The translations under genes were made by a program, and so were the position numbers. A stretch of 64,000 bases of DNA, from positions 1 to 64,000 of the forward strand of contig NZ_RKMB01000026.1 in assembly GCF_003797765.1 (NCBI RefSeq), read 5' to 3'. Shown one piece after another: positions 34,830-42,713 of this stretch. The notes under the pieces are model-generated. The model had not been told where the DNA came from and made no database searches. It saw only the letters and a program-made list of their open reading frames with translations. Position 1 is the first letter of the stretch, and each line of letters begins with the position of its first letter. The stretch comes from Ramlibacter sp. WS9. GTDB lineage: Bacteria > Pseudomonadota > Gammaproteobacteria > Burkholderiales > Burkholderiaceae_C.

Positions 34830-35766
34830 CCTCGGCCACGGTGCGCTGCGGGTCTTCTTCCTGCGGCACGTGGCCCAGGTCGTCGAACATCACCAGCTTG
34901 GCGCCCGGAATGTCGCTCGCGAATCGCGGCGCCAACTCGGTCGGGATCAACCTGTCCTTGCCGCCCCACAAGACCAGCGTGGGCGCCTTGATGGTCTTGA
35001 GCAGCGCCACGTTGCCGGTGTAGCCCTGCTCGAGGCGCCGCCCCAGCGCCTTGCGGTTGCCTTCGCGCAGCGTCATCGCCACGTACAGGTCGACCAGCTC
35101 GGGCGTGACTTTCGACGGATCGCCATACACGTTGCGCACGCTGGCTTCGACCACACCGCGCGGCAGCGTGCGCTCCGTCAGCACCCGCAGGCCCGGCGTC
35201 ATCGCCAGCCGGAAGCCCAGGGGCAGCTCCTGCTTCACCGTCATCGATTCCGGCGGGTAGCCGCTCGCATCGACCAGGACGAGGCCCGCCACGCGGTCGG
35301 GCATCGCCGCCGCGACGGACCACGCGATCTGCCCGCCCAGCGAATTGCCGCCGATGACGAAGCGCTGCACGCCCAGTTTGTCCACCACGTCGCGGACGAA
35401 CTGCACGTAGGTTTCGGTGGAGTAGTCGTTGGCCTGGTTCGGCCCTGTGAGCGCGAAGCCCGGCAGGTCGAAGCGGATCACGCGGCGCTTGTCACGCAAC
35501 GCCTGCGCCCAGCCTTCCCAGGTGTGCAGGCTGGCGGAAGTGCCATGCAGCAGAACGATGGGCGCGGGGTCGTCATGCGGGCCTTCGTCGCGCAGGTGCA
35601 CCTGCATGCCGTTGACGTCGATGAAGCGCGAAGGCGGCCGCGCCCAGCGTGCCTTGAGCTCGTCCACCGGCACGTCCGGCGCCCAGGTGAGGGCGACGCC
35701 GAGGCCAACGAAGAAGACAATGCCCGCCAACACGAGGACAAAGGCACGGACCCAGATGCTTTTCAT
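34807..35766 (-). CDS. Membrane-anchored alpha/beta hydrolase
   Basis: 319 residues from the ATG at 35766. An N-terminal hydrophobic anchor (FVLVLAGIVFFVGLGVALTW) precedes a complete hydrolase fold: oxyanion HGTSASLHTW, nucleophile elbow GGNSLGGQ, acid in LWGGKDRLIP and histidine in DDLGHVPQEEDP. Resembles esterase or C-C-bond hydrolase (MhpC-like) families; substrate unknown. The anchor suggests it acts at the periplasmic face. Confidence 0.85.
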   Translation of the reverse strand: MKSIWVRAFVLVLAGIVFFVGLGVALTWAPDVPVDELKARWARPPSRFIDVNGMQVHLRDEGPHDDPAPIVLLHGTSASLHTWEGWAQALRDKRRVIRFDLPGFALTGPNQANDYSTETYVQFVRDVVDKLGVQRFVIGGNSLGGQIAWSVAAAMPDRVAGLVLVDASGYPPESMTVKQELPLGFRLAMTPGLRVLTERTLPRGVVEASVRNVYGDPSKVTPELVDLYVAMTLREGNRKALGRRLEQGYTGNVALLKTIKAPTLVLWGGKDRLIPTELAPRFASDIPGAKLVMFDDLGHVPQEEDPQRTVAEVKRFLGP

Positions 35767-35953
35767 GGGCAGAACTGTAACCGCCGCGCCGCGGCGGTCG
35801 CATCCCCGCAACACAAGCTTGTAAAGCCGCCACCGGAATCGCCGTTTTGTCGTCGCGCCGACATAACTGGACTTGCATCGCCCGCAGAATCACCATCCAG
35901 CAGCAAACCAAAGAATCTCGCAGGGAGCCATCGGCAAAGTACCGGGAGTGGCA

Positions 35954-36187
35954 ATGCAGTACGTTCAAGACTCGTTTGATGCAGGTAGCGTGGTGGCCGC
36001 GTGGCTCCACCCGTCTGCACTGGGCCAGCTGGAGCCCGTGTTGCGGCGTTTGATGGCGGGCCGGCAGCTGTTCGTGAAACAGGCGGACGGCACTTACCGC
36101 CCCAAGGGCTCGCAGCTGGGGCTGGCGCGCCGCTTCGATTTCGCGGACCTGCGCGAACCCGCCCTGCGCGCGGCCGAGGTCGCCTGA
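35954..36187 (+). CDS. Small hypothetical protein
   Basis: 77 residues from the ATG at 35954, preceded by GGGAGTGGCA. Sequence: AWLHPSALGQLEPVLRRLMAGRQLFVKQADGTYRPKGSQLG. A longer frame begins at 35873 but has no ribosome site. Composition fits the host. No family recognised. Confidence 0.5.
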   Translation: MQYVQDSFDAGSVVAAWLHPSALGQLEPVLRRLMAGRQLFVKQADGTYRPKGSQLGLARRFDFADLREPALRAAEVA

Positions 36188-36203
36188 CCAGGGCTCGACG
36201 CCG

Positions 36204-36431
36204 TTAGCGCTGACCCTTGCCCGACGCGCCGCTGTCCGGCGCGCTGCGGCTCTGCTTCCCCTGGTTGTTTCCGATCTTCGACTCGCGGTCGTGCCGGCTT
36301 ACCGGTGTGCGCCGCCCTTCGTTTTTCTGCGTGGGCACCTGCTCGCCCTGCTGGTTGGCATCGTTTTCCACTTTGCCGCTCTGCGGCTCCTGCTTGTCGG
36401 CGGGATTCTGCGACTTGGCATTCTTTGCCAT
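36204..36431 (-). CDS. Small hydrophilic disordered protein
   Basis: 75 residues from the ATG at 36431, preceded by AAGGAGCAC. Almost entirely Lys, Gln, Asn, Ser, Gly, Arg and Glu (MAKNAKSQNPADKQEPQSG); no hydrophobic core. Similar stress-type or Lys-rich small proteins are common in Burkholderiales, but no named family is recognised. Confidence 0.55.
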   Translation of the reverse strand: MAKNAKSQNPADKQEPQSGKVENDANQQGEQVPTQKNEGRRTPVSRHDRESKIGNNQGKQSRSAPDSGASGKGQR

Positions 36432-36513
36432 GCTGTGCTCCTTGAAAGTGAGTGCATGGCCATTCTGGAAGCCCACAACCTTGTGCGCTGTCGGACAGCA
36501 TCGCATTGTCTTG

Positions 36514-36549
36514 CTCCCTCTCCCTCTGGGAGAGGGCGGGGGTGAGGGC
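36514..36549. repeat. C/T-rich palindromic repeat
   Basis: CTCCCTCTCCCTCTGGGAGA followed by GGGCGGGGGTGAGGGCA, the unit also seen in mirror orientation inside both ends of the 15.5-kb element and, degenerate, at 37726-37761. It lies upstream of the 36431 gene and just past the VOC gene end and could end transcription of the latter. Confidence 0.65.
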
Positions 36550-36570
36550 ACTCCTACCTCATCAACCCCT

Positions 36571-36981
36571 TCAACCACCTTCCACCATCAACATCGCCTC
36601 GATCTTGTTGCCATCGAGGTCGCGCACGAAGGCCGCGTAATAATTCTCCGTGTATTCCTTGCGATAGCCCGGCTCGCCGTCGCCCTTGCCTCCCAGCTCC
36701 ACGGCCTTGGCATAGAACGCCTTCACTTCGTCGATCGAGCCCGCGAGGAACGAAACGTGCACGCCGTTGCCCACGCTGGCCTTGCCGCCGTCGAACGGCG
36801 ACTGGATCCAGAACTCCGGAAACTTGCGGCCGTAACCCGCGCCGCCGGGGAAATCCATGAAACACGGAATGTGCAGCGTGGCCAGCACGGCGTCGTAGAA
36901 CGCCTTGGCGCGCGGGTAGTCGTTGGTGCCCAGGGACACGTGGGAGATGACGCTGTCGGAGCGTTGAATGGAATCGGCCAT
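36571..36981 (-). CDS. VOC family (glyoxalase/bleomycin-resistance fold) protein
   Basis: 136 residues from the ATG at 36981. VOC pattern: ISHVSLGTNDYPRAKAFYDAVLA at the N-terminus, PEFWIQSPFDGG mid-way and DLDGNKIEAMLM at the end with the metal-binding glutamate position. Full single-domain length. Ligand unknown. Confidence 0.85.
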   Translation of the reverse strand: MADSIQRSDSVISHVSLGTNDYPRAKAFYDAVLATLHIPCFMDFPGGAGYGRKFPEFWIQSPFDGGKASVGNGVHVSFLAGSIDEVKAFYAKAVELGGKGDGEPGYRKEYTENYYAAFVRDLDGNKIEAMLMVEGG

Positions 36982-37093
36982 GGCGCTTGCCTCCTGAAAA
37001 GTTGAGCGGGCAACGATAGCCGCGCAGCGCGCGCCGGGCAAGCACCGCGCTTCGCCCTGCTGACAGATTCAGTGAACCGCGTCAGAGAAGGCG

Positions 37094-37717
37094 TCAGTGG
37101 GCGGGCGTGGCGGCCAGGTGCTGCTCGATGGCCTTCGGCACGGCCTTGCGCGCGCAGGCCTGCAGCTTCATCAAGAGATCGTGGCGCGGCTCGGGCACGC
37201 CGTACTGATGCGTCAGATCGCGCTTGATCTGCCCCAGCAGCGCAGCCGCCACTTCCGCATCCGCCATCGCCCTGTGCGCGCGGCCCGAAGAAGGCAGTGC
37301 GTGATAGGAAGCCAGCGAGCCGAGCCGGTAGTTGGGCGCCTGCGGATAGAGCCGGCGCGACAAGAGCAAGGTGCACGCAAACGGCTCATCGGCGGGCCGA
37401 TCAACCCGCTCCATCTCCGCCATCCAGAAACGCCGGTCGAACGACGCGTTGTGCGCCACCATCGGCCGCCCATCGACGAAGCGGCTGGCCTCGGCCATCA
37501 CCGCTTCCGCCGGCGGCGCCGTGCGGATCATCTCGTTGCTGATGCCGGTGTAGGCCTCGATGAAAGCCGAGATGCGCACGCCGGCGTTCATGAGGCTCTG
37601 GTACCGGTCCACCACCCGGTCACCCTCGAGGATCACCACCGCGATCTCCGTCGCGCGGTCGCCCATGGCGGGGGATAGGCCCGTGGTCTCGAAGTCGATG
37701 ACGGCAACGGTGGTCAT
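37094..37717 (-). CDS. 3'-5' exonuclease (DnaQ/DEDDh family)
   Basis: 207 residues from the ATG at 37717. Exo I IDFETTGLSP (about residues 6-15), Exo II VAHNASFDRRFW, and Exo III HRAMADAEVAAALL give the DEDDh set. It resembles stand-alone epsilon-like exonucleases rather than the polymerase III epsilon subunit itself. The start overlaps the stop of a small upstream gene (ATGA), and the C/G-rich repeat lies just upstream. Confidence 0.85.
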   Translation of the reverse strand: MTTVAVIDFETTGLSPAMGDRATEIAVVILEGDRVVDRYQSLMNAGVRISAFIEAYTGISNEMIRTAPPAEAVMAEASRFVDGRPMVAHNASFDRRFWMAEMERVDRPADEPFACTLLLSRRLYPQAPNYRLGSLASYHALPSSGRAHRAMADAEVAAALLGQIKRDLTHQYGVPEPRHDLLMKLQACARKAVPKAIEQHLAATPAH

Positions 37718-37953
37718 CGATTCTTGCTCCCTCCCCCGCTGGGGGAGGGCTGGGGTGGGGGCATCGCGGCCTCGACTCGCGAGGGTTTGAGAGACACAAC
37801 GCGGCAGACTTTTTCCATCCGAGCATCGCCATGGCGCTGATACCGCAGGGCCTCCAGCGCATCGATGCGCGCCTGCACCGGTTGCGCCAACCAATAGGCC
37901 AGATCCTGAGCGGTTTGGGAACCTGGTTGCGTCCTGCGAACGGTGCGTTGCAT
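37714..37953 (-). CDS. Small conserved protein whose C-terminus is encoded by repeat DNA
   Basis: 79 residues. The core DLAYWLAQPVQARIDALEALRYQRHGDARMEKVCRVV resembles short proteins that carry the YWL..P...R...LE.LR pattern next to nucleotidyltransferase or toxin genes. The last 16 residues (MPPPQPSPSGGGSKNR) derive from the C/G-rich palindromic repeat at 37726-37761. Its TGA overlaps the exonuclease ATG. The insertion of the repeat has probably replaced the original C-terminus. Confidence 0.5.
   Translation of the reverse strand: MQRTVRRTQPGSQTAQDLAYWLAQPVQARIDALEALRYQRHGDARMEKVCRVVSLKPSRVEAAMPPPQPSPSGGGSKNR
37726..37761. repeat. C/G-rich palindromic repeat within a coding region
   Basis: GCTCCCTCCCCCGCTGGGGG followed by AGGGCTGGGGTGGGGGC, a variant of the unit at 36514. 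It is translated as the tail of the small protein and ends 9 bp before the exonuclease start. Confidence 0.6.
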
Positions 37954-37984
37954 GTCTCGACTTTACCGTGGATGAGGCAACACC

Positions 37985-38392
37985 TTATCGCTGCCGAACG
38001 GCCAGTTCCTTGAACCCCGTCGCCGCATCCAGCTCCCGCCGAAACTCCCACCCCGGCAACAGCGCGATCACCACCTCCGCCGTCGTGCGCACGACGCAGC
38101 CGTGCATGATGTGCCCGCCCTTCACTTGCCCTTGCGCATCGGACACGCTGCCGTGCAGGTGCGCGCCGTCGGCACTGAGCGTGCCCGAAAGCATCAGCAG
38201 TTCCAGCGGACCATCCGTTTCGGTTCCGCCAGGCTTGTCGGCATAGCGCAGCATCGCGTTGGACAAGCTGCCCACCGCCGACACGATGCAGGCCGCGGAA
38301 ATGCCGTGTTCCTTGGAGAGGCTGGCAAACACCTTCTCCAGCGAGGACCGCAGGTCGTCGCCAGGCACCAGGCGCAGCACGTGAACATTCAT
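37985..38392 (-). CDS. PPC/DUF296 domain DNA-binding protein
   Basis: 135 residues from the ATG at 38392. The PPC fold is visible: MNVHVLRLVPGDDLRSSLEKVFASL, SAVGSLSNAMLRYADKPG, ELLMLSGTLS and HLHGSVSDAQGQVKGGHIM, the glycine-rich G-X-H loop region. Found in bacterial and plant AHL proteins; trimeric. Role unknown. Confidence 0.85.
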   Translation of the reverse strand: MNVHVLRLVPGDDLRSSLEKVFASLSKEHGISAACIVSAVGSLSNAMLRYADKPGGTETDGPLELLMLSGTLSADGAHLHGSVSDAQGQVKGGHIMHGCVVRTTAEVVIALLPGWEFRRELDAATGFKELAVRQR

Positions 38393-38406
38393 GCCTCGAT
38401 TGTCAT

Positions 38407-38988
38407 TCAATACCCCAGCGGCCGCACCCCAATCAGCGGCCCATGCAGCAGCAGCGCGAACACCGACCAGGCCACCAACCCCGCCGCGACGGCGATGCTC
38501 GTGCCGATGGCGTTGGCCGGCGCGTACACGGTGTTGTTAGCGCGATCGCGCTGGCGCGCGGCGCGGAAGCTCAAGGCCGCCCACAGCAGGAAGGCCACGA
38601 ACAACACCACGTTGGCCGCCTCGCCGTTGGACAGAAGATGCGCCACCGCCCAGGTCTTCACCGACAGCACCTGCGGGTGATGGAACTTCGCCTTGAACCA
38701 GTTGCGCGGAATGTAAGCGGCCACGAAGAGGATCATCGCCAGCACCATCAGCAGCGCCGTCACGTGCACCGTCCACGGCGGCGTGGCGTACAGCACCAGC
38801 GTGTCGCGCCGCGCCATCCGGAAGCCCCACACGATGACGATGAAGCTCGCGATAGAGACGACAGCGTAGAGCCCCTTCCACGGCAGCGGGCCCATCCTCG
38901 CGACCATCTGCGTGCGCCAGCCGTCCGCGAAGATGCGGGTGGAATGGACGCCCAGAAACAAGGCAAGGCCCAGGATCAGCACCAGCAT
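38407..38988 (-). CDS. NnrU family membrane protein
   Basis: 193 residues with about five to six membrane segments. NnrU features: LGLALFLGVHSTRIF at the N-terminus, and HPQVLSVKTWAVAHLLSNGEAANVVLFVAFLLWAALSF (residues about 105-145). First described beside nitric-oxide reductase genes; the family is wider, and no denitrification gene is nearby. Confidence 0.87.
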   Translation of the reverse strand: MLVLILGLALFLGVHSTRIFADGWRTQMVARMGPLPWKGLYAVVSIASFIVIVWGFRMARRDTLVLYATPPWTVHVTALLMVLAMILFVAAYIPRNWFKAKFHHPQVLSVKTWAVAHLLSNGEAANVVLFVAFLLWAALSFRAARQRDRANNTVYAPANAIGTSIAVAAGLVAWSVFALLLHGPLIGVRPLGY

Positions 38989-39129
38989 GGCAACCCTCCG
39001 AAGTGTGTGGCCGGATTATGTTTCAAGCACAGCCATGTACGCCTGCCGCGACAGCGTGATGGGATGCCGGCCTACAGCAATAGGCAAGGCCTTTGCCCAA
39101 ACTGAGCAGCATTCCAGGAGACATTCATC

Positions 39130-39375
39130 ATGGTCAGCACCATTGCCCTGTTCAAACACCCCAGCACGGCCGCCGCATCGGCGCAGAGCCAGCCGAAGGA
39201 CGTGACGCGCCTGCAGAAGGTCACGGAAGAGGTGCAGAGCTTCTTCCAGCGACCGTCGAACGGCCGCAGCACGCGCATGGGCCGTCGCGTCGAGAAGCCC
39301 GGCGACGCCCACGCCGCCGGCCCGAGCGGCCAGCACGAAGCAACGAAGCACGACTCGCGGCACACGAACAAGTAA
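39130..39375 (+). CDS. Small hypothetical protein
   Basis: 81 residues with a good ribosome site (CCAGGAGAC) before the ATG. Hydrophilic: VTRLQKVTEEVQSFFQRP helix followed by a basic Gly/His/Lys tail. No family recognised. Confidence 0.55.
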   Translation: MVSTIALFKHPSTAAASAQSQPKDVTRLQKVTEEVQSFFQRPSNGRSTRMGRRVEKPGDAHAAGPSGQHEATKHDSRHTNK

Positions 39376-39381
39376 CGCGAA

Positions 39382-40296
39382 CTACCCCACGTCCTTGATC
39401 GCCTTGCGCAACCCCGGCAGCAGCGCGTTCTTCACCTCGTCGTTGCCGATCTCCTGCACCGACACATACAGCGCCTGAAGAAACGAGCCCAGGTTGTGGC
39501 GCGCTGCCAGCCCGGCCTGCGTCATCGGCTCCGGATGCGGCAACCGCGCGACGACGGCGTCGAGCCAGCGCTGCCATTCATCGGCTTTCCACCAGCCGCG
39601 CCGCGCCAGGTAGAACACGGGCGCCATCAGCCGCTCAGCCTCGCCGTAGTGATAGAAGTGCTCGCCGGCCGGCATCACCTGCGACGCCACCGCCGCCAAC
39701 ACCGTCTCACCCTGCGCACGTTGTAGCAGCGGATGCACCGCCAGCTGAACCATCAAATCCGCCCCATGCGCCACGCCGTGGCGCCAGCCCTCGCGCTCGT
39801 CGAAACCGCGGTAGTCGCGCACACCCGCGAGGTACGCCGCGCTGCGCTCGACGATATCGTCACGCTCCGCCGGCAAGAGAAAAGGCTTGATGCGGTCGGC
39901 CCGCACTACCTCCGCCAGACCCAGCGCCGCGAAGGGTTTGCCGAAGCCGGTGGCATCCGCCGGGTCGGCGAGCGAAGCCAAGAGCCGCGTGCGCAGCACC
40001 TGCAGCGTGGTGGCTTCCAGCTGACCTTCTCGCATCATCGATTGCAGGCCGTTGAGTGCCAGTTCGTCGCGCAGCTGCGGGTTGGTATCACGCAGGCACT
40101 CCGCCAGGCCCAGCGCCAGGTTCTGCCGCGCAACGGGGCTTTCCAGGCGCGGCGATTTCCAGCCGCGGATCTTGAGCGCTTGCAACGAGACGGTGGATTC
40201 GCCGGCCGGCGGGCATTGCTGCGCATGCACCGCAAGTGACGAAGCGAGGAGCGCCAGCAGCGCAAGGCCGTGGCGCGGCAGTGTGCGAAAAGTCAT
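39382..40296 (-). CDS. DUF2785 family exported protein
   Basis: 304 residues from the ATG at 40296. Signal peptide (GLALLALLASSLAVHAQQ). The DUF2785 core is visible in YLAGVRDYRGFDEREGWRHGVAHGADLMVQLAVHPLL. The family is helical and of unknown function; most members are cytosolic, so the signal peptide is notable. It ends 7 bp from the convergent small protein. Confidence 0.8.
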   Translation of the reverse strand: MTFRTLPRHGLALLALLASSLAVHAQQCPPAGESTVSLQALKIRGWKSPRLESPVARQNLALGLAECLRDTNPQLRDELALNGLQSMMREGQLEATTLQVLRTRLLASLADPADATGFGKPFAALGLAEVVRADRIKPFLLPAERDDIVERSAAYLAGVRDYRGFDEREGWRHGVAHGADLMVQLAVHPLLQRAQGETVLAAVASQVMPAGEHFYHYGEAERLMAPVFYLARRGWWKADEWQRWLDAVVARLPHPEPMTQAGLAARHNLGSFLQALYVSVQEIGNDEVKNALLPGLRKAIKDVG

Positions 40297-40338
40297 GAGC
40301 GCGACTGTAGCGCGGGCCCTTGAGCCTGTCATACCGCG

Positions 40339-40746
40339 CTAGACCAGCAACGTCATGCCGGCGCCACGCACTGCGGCCTTGTCGAATGTGACAGTGTGCG
40401 AACAACCTTCGGCTTCTGCCGCTTGCGTGATCAACGCATCCACAAAGCCGGCTTTCGACGTCTTGCCGCCTTTGGCACGCCGGACCGCCGCTTGCACAAC
40501 CTCGCGGCGCTCGACGTGAAACTGAGGTGTGCCCAGCAGGTCTTCCACCGTTTGCTTGATCTCGTCCGGGCTGGCGCCATATAGGCGTGTGAGCACCCAA
40601 CACAGCTCAGCCAGAACAACCAGGCTGATGAAGCCAGGCGTTGCCGCAGTCAGTTCGTGTTCAATGAGCCGGGTTGCCTGTAGAGCCTGCTTCGGGCCAT
40701 CCTGCGCCAGGTAGCGCACCAACACATTGGTGTCCAGTCCGATCAT
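40339..40746 (-). CDS. vapC: PIN-domain toxin VapC
   Basis: 135 residues. PIN nuclease acids: MIGLDTNVLVRYLAQDGP (first Asp), VVLAELCWVL (Glu), DALITQAAEAEGCSHTVTFDKAA (Asp pair). VapC cleaves tRNA or rRNA and is held by VapB. It starts 5 bp after the vapB stop. Confidence 0.9.
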   Translation of the reverse strand: MIGLDTNVLVRYLAQDGPKQALQATRLIEHELTAATPGFISLVVLAELCWVLTRLYGASPDEIKQTVEDLLGTPQFHVERREVVQAAVRRAKGGKTSKAGFVDALITQAAEAEGCSHTVTFDKAAVRGAGMTLLV

Positions 40747-40751
40747 CGCTT

Positions 40752-41009
40752 TCAGCGCTTGCCGCGCGCGTTGCGGGCCGAGGTTTCGGTTGCGATGGCT
40801 TCATCCATCGCCTCGATGCTGACGGGTTTGCTCACGCGGCCGGCAAACCGCCCCTTCAATGTCGGCGCCTCATTGCGCAGCGGCACCACCTTGAAGCCGC
40901 CCGCCACCGGCACAAAATCGACTTTGGTCCCGGTGTGCAGGCCCAACGCTTGCCGAACCGATTGCGGCACTGTGATCTGTCCTTTGCTGGTTAATGTGGC
41001 GACTGGCAT
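40752..41009 (-). CDS. vapB: AbrB-type antitoxin VapB
   Basis: 85 residues. AbrB/MazE swapped-hairpin DNA-binding domain MPVATLTSKGQITVPQSVRQALGLHTGTKVDF, then a toxin-wrapping tail (APTLKGRFAGRVSKPVSIEAMDEAI). A perfect dyad lies 5 bp upstream of the start and overlaps the likely transcription start, the expected autoregulatory operator. Confidence 0.9.
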   Translation of the reverse strand: MPVATLTSKGQITVPQSVRQALGLHTGTKVDFVPVAGGFKVVPLRNEAPTLKGRFAGRVSKPVSIEAMDEAIATETSARNARGKR

Positions 41010-41013
41010 AGCG

Positions 41014-41040
41014 ATTCCTTACTTAAGGTAAGGAATTATA
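41014..41040 (-). promoter_or_regulatory. vapBC promoter/operator
   Basis: Dyad ATTCCTTAC-N5-GTAAGGAAT (41014-41036). On the minus strand a perfect -10 TATAAT spans 41040-41035; 16 bases further up is CCGACA as -35. The transcription start would fall inside the dyad. Confidence 0.75.
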
Positions 41041-41096
41041 ATCCCCCAGGTACCGATGTCGGTGCAGATGCAGGCCAGACCCGGTTGCACTCCTAA

Positions 41097-41318
41097 CCGT
41101 TTGACGGCTCCCGACCCATGCCCGACGGCACCAGCCAGGAGCCGGGCGGATGGAACCGCGTCGTGCTGCGCGTGGCGGACTTGCCGACGCACATCGAGAC
41201 GCTGAGGAAAGCGGGGCTGCGGTTTCGCAACGAGATGGAGACGGGACCCGGCGGAAAGCAGATCCAGATCGAAGACCCCGACGGCAACCCGATCGAGCTG
41301 TTCGAGCCCGCGCGGTAG
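41097..41318 (+). pseudogene. 3' remnant of a VOC family gene
   Basis: The frame opens right after a TAA and reads FDGSRPMPDGTSQEPGGWNR, then VVLRVADLPTHIETLRKAGL and QIEDPDGNPIELFEP, which is the second half of a glyoxalase-fold protein (about 66 of an expected 120-130 residues). SRPMPDG precedes the first ATG at 41118 and is itself part of the conserved region, so the 5' half has been lost, apparently when vapBC arrived. Confidence 0.65.
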
Positions 41319-41489
41319 CTGCCCGCGAAGGAGTTTGCGCAAGCTACACCAAAGTCGTAGGCCTCTTTCTGAAGATGTGATGCCGTTATCCCCCACGTGC
41401 AATGGCGACGAAGGGTCGCGACGCCTACTCTGACGGTATCGGATCGTAGGCGGCAGGTTGATGCCGCCCAGCCACAAAGGGGTCACACC

Positions 41490-41744
41490 ATGCATCACGA
41501 ACGCTCTTCTTCTCCTTGCGCCACGCACCAGGCCGAGCCGTCGGCCTGGACCTTGCTGTTCCGGCCTCTGTTTCAAGCGGGCCGCGGCTTCGCGTTTCCG
41601 TGCGACCCGCAGGGCGGCGTCGACATGGACGCGCTGAGCGAGCGCGCCCGCAACAACTACCTTTACGCGCGGGCGATGATGGGCCGCGAGGTGACCTGGC
41701 CGAGCGTGCAGCGGGAAGATTTCAAGGCTCTGATGCCTGCTTAA
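41490..41744 (+). CDS. Conserved small betaproteobacterial protein
   Basis: 84 residues from the ATG at 41490. The pattern SAWTLLFRPLFQAGRGFAFPCD and LSERARNNYLYARAMMGRE is one I recognise as recurring in small Burkholderiales hypotheticals, often near signalling or stress genes. No function known. Confidence 0.6.
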   Translation: MHHERSSSPCATHQAEPSAWTLLFRPLFQAGRGFAFPCDPQGGVDMDALSERARNNYLYARAMMGREVTWPSVQREDFKALMPA

Positions 41745-41855
41745 CCGGCGGTGAAGACGGCGGTGAGGAGCTCATCGGCAGTGCGCGTTTGACGGAGTTC
41801 GCAAGTCGGCCTAGAGTGTTCAGTCGTCCGCAAACCTCACGCTTGGGAGGCCAAT

Positions 41856-42713
41856 ATGGACAGGAAAACGTTCCTCAAATCGGCGCTTCCCGGAATCACC
41901 GCTGTCCTGGGATGTCCGAGCTTCGGGCAGCCGGCGCGAATGAGGATCGGGCTGACCGCGGTGATCCTCAACGACCAGGCCGCATTCCTTTCGCGTTGGG
42001 CCGAGTACCTCTCCAAGCGAACCGGCACGCCGATCTCCTTCGTTTCCCGGGACACGTACCAGACCATCGTCGATCAGCTCCTCGCCGCCCAGCTGGACGC
42101 GGCGTGGCTCTGCGGTTATCCGTACGTGCTGCACCAAAGCCGCATGCAGCTGATCGCTGTCCCGCTCTACCAGGGCAAGCCGCTGTACCAGGCTTACCTG
42201 ATCCGGCCGCTGCAGGGCGAGTCCGACATCAACAGCTGGGCGGACGTGAAAGGCAAGGTGGTCGCCTTCTCGGACCCGCTCTCCAACTCCGGTTGGCTGG
42301 TCGCACAGGCGCAGATGCGCGCCGCCGGCGTGGATCCACGCAGCCTCAAAAAGAGCTTCTTCGCGTACGGGCACCGGCATGTGGCGGAAGCTGTGGCATC
42401 GCGGCTGGCCCAGGCCGGCTCCATCGATGGCTATGTCTGGGAAACGATGCGGCAGCGCCGCATGCCCGCGGTGGAACAGACGGAGGTTGCATGGAAGTCG
42501 GAGTTCTTCGGCTTCCCGCCCCTCGTCACCACGCACAGCGACAACGATGAACGCGTGCAAAAGCTCAAGACAGTCCTGCTGGACATGCGCAACGAGGCCG
42601 AGGGTCGTGACATTCTCCAAGCGCTCAATCTCACCGCATTCGAGGCAGGCTCGCCCTCCCTCTTCGATTCAATCAGCCGCAGTGCGGCGGCCATCCAGCC
42701 GCGCAAGACCTGA
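41856..42713 (+). CDS. PhnD-like periplasmic substrate-binding protein
   Basis: 285 residues. A Tat/Sec-like N-terminus (MDRKTFLKSALPGITAVLG) leads to the phosphonate-binding type II fold: GLTAVILNDQAAFLSRWAEYLSKRTGTPISFV, LCGYPYVLHQ, DVKGKVVAFSDPLSNSG. No ABC permease or ATPase follows. Instead its TGA overlaps the start of a histidine kinase, so it probably acts as the ligand sensor for that kinase. Confidence 0.8.
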   Translation: MDRKTFLKSALPGITAVLGCPSFGQPARMRIGLTAVILNDQAAFLSRWAEYLSKRTGTPISFVSRDTYQTIVDQLLAAQLDAAWLCGYPYVLHQSRMQLIAVPLYQGKPLYQAYLIRPLQGESDINSWADVKGKVVAFSDPLSNSGWLVAQAQMRAAGVDPRSLKKSFFAYGHRHVAEAVASRLAQAGSIDGYVWETMRQRRMPAVEQTEVAWKSEFFGFPPLVTTHSDNDERVQKLKTVLLDMRNEAEGRDILQALNLTAFEAGSPSLFDSISRSAAAIQPRKT

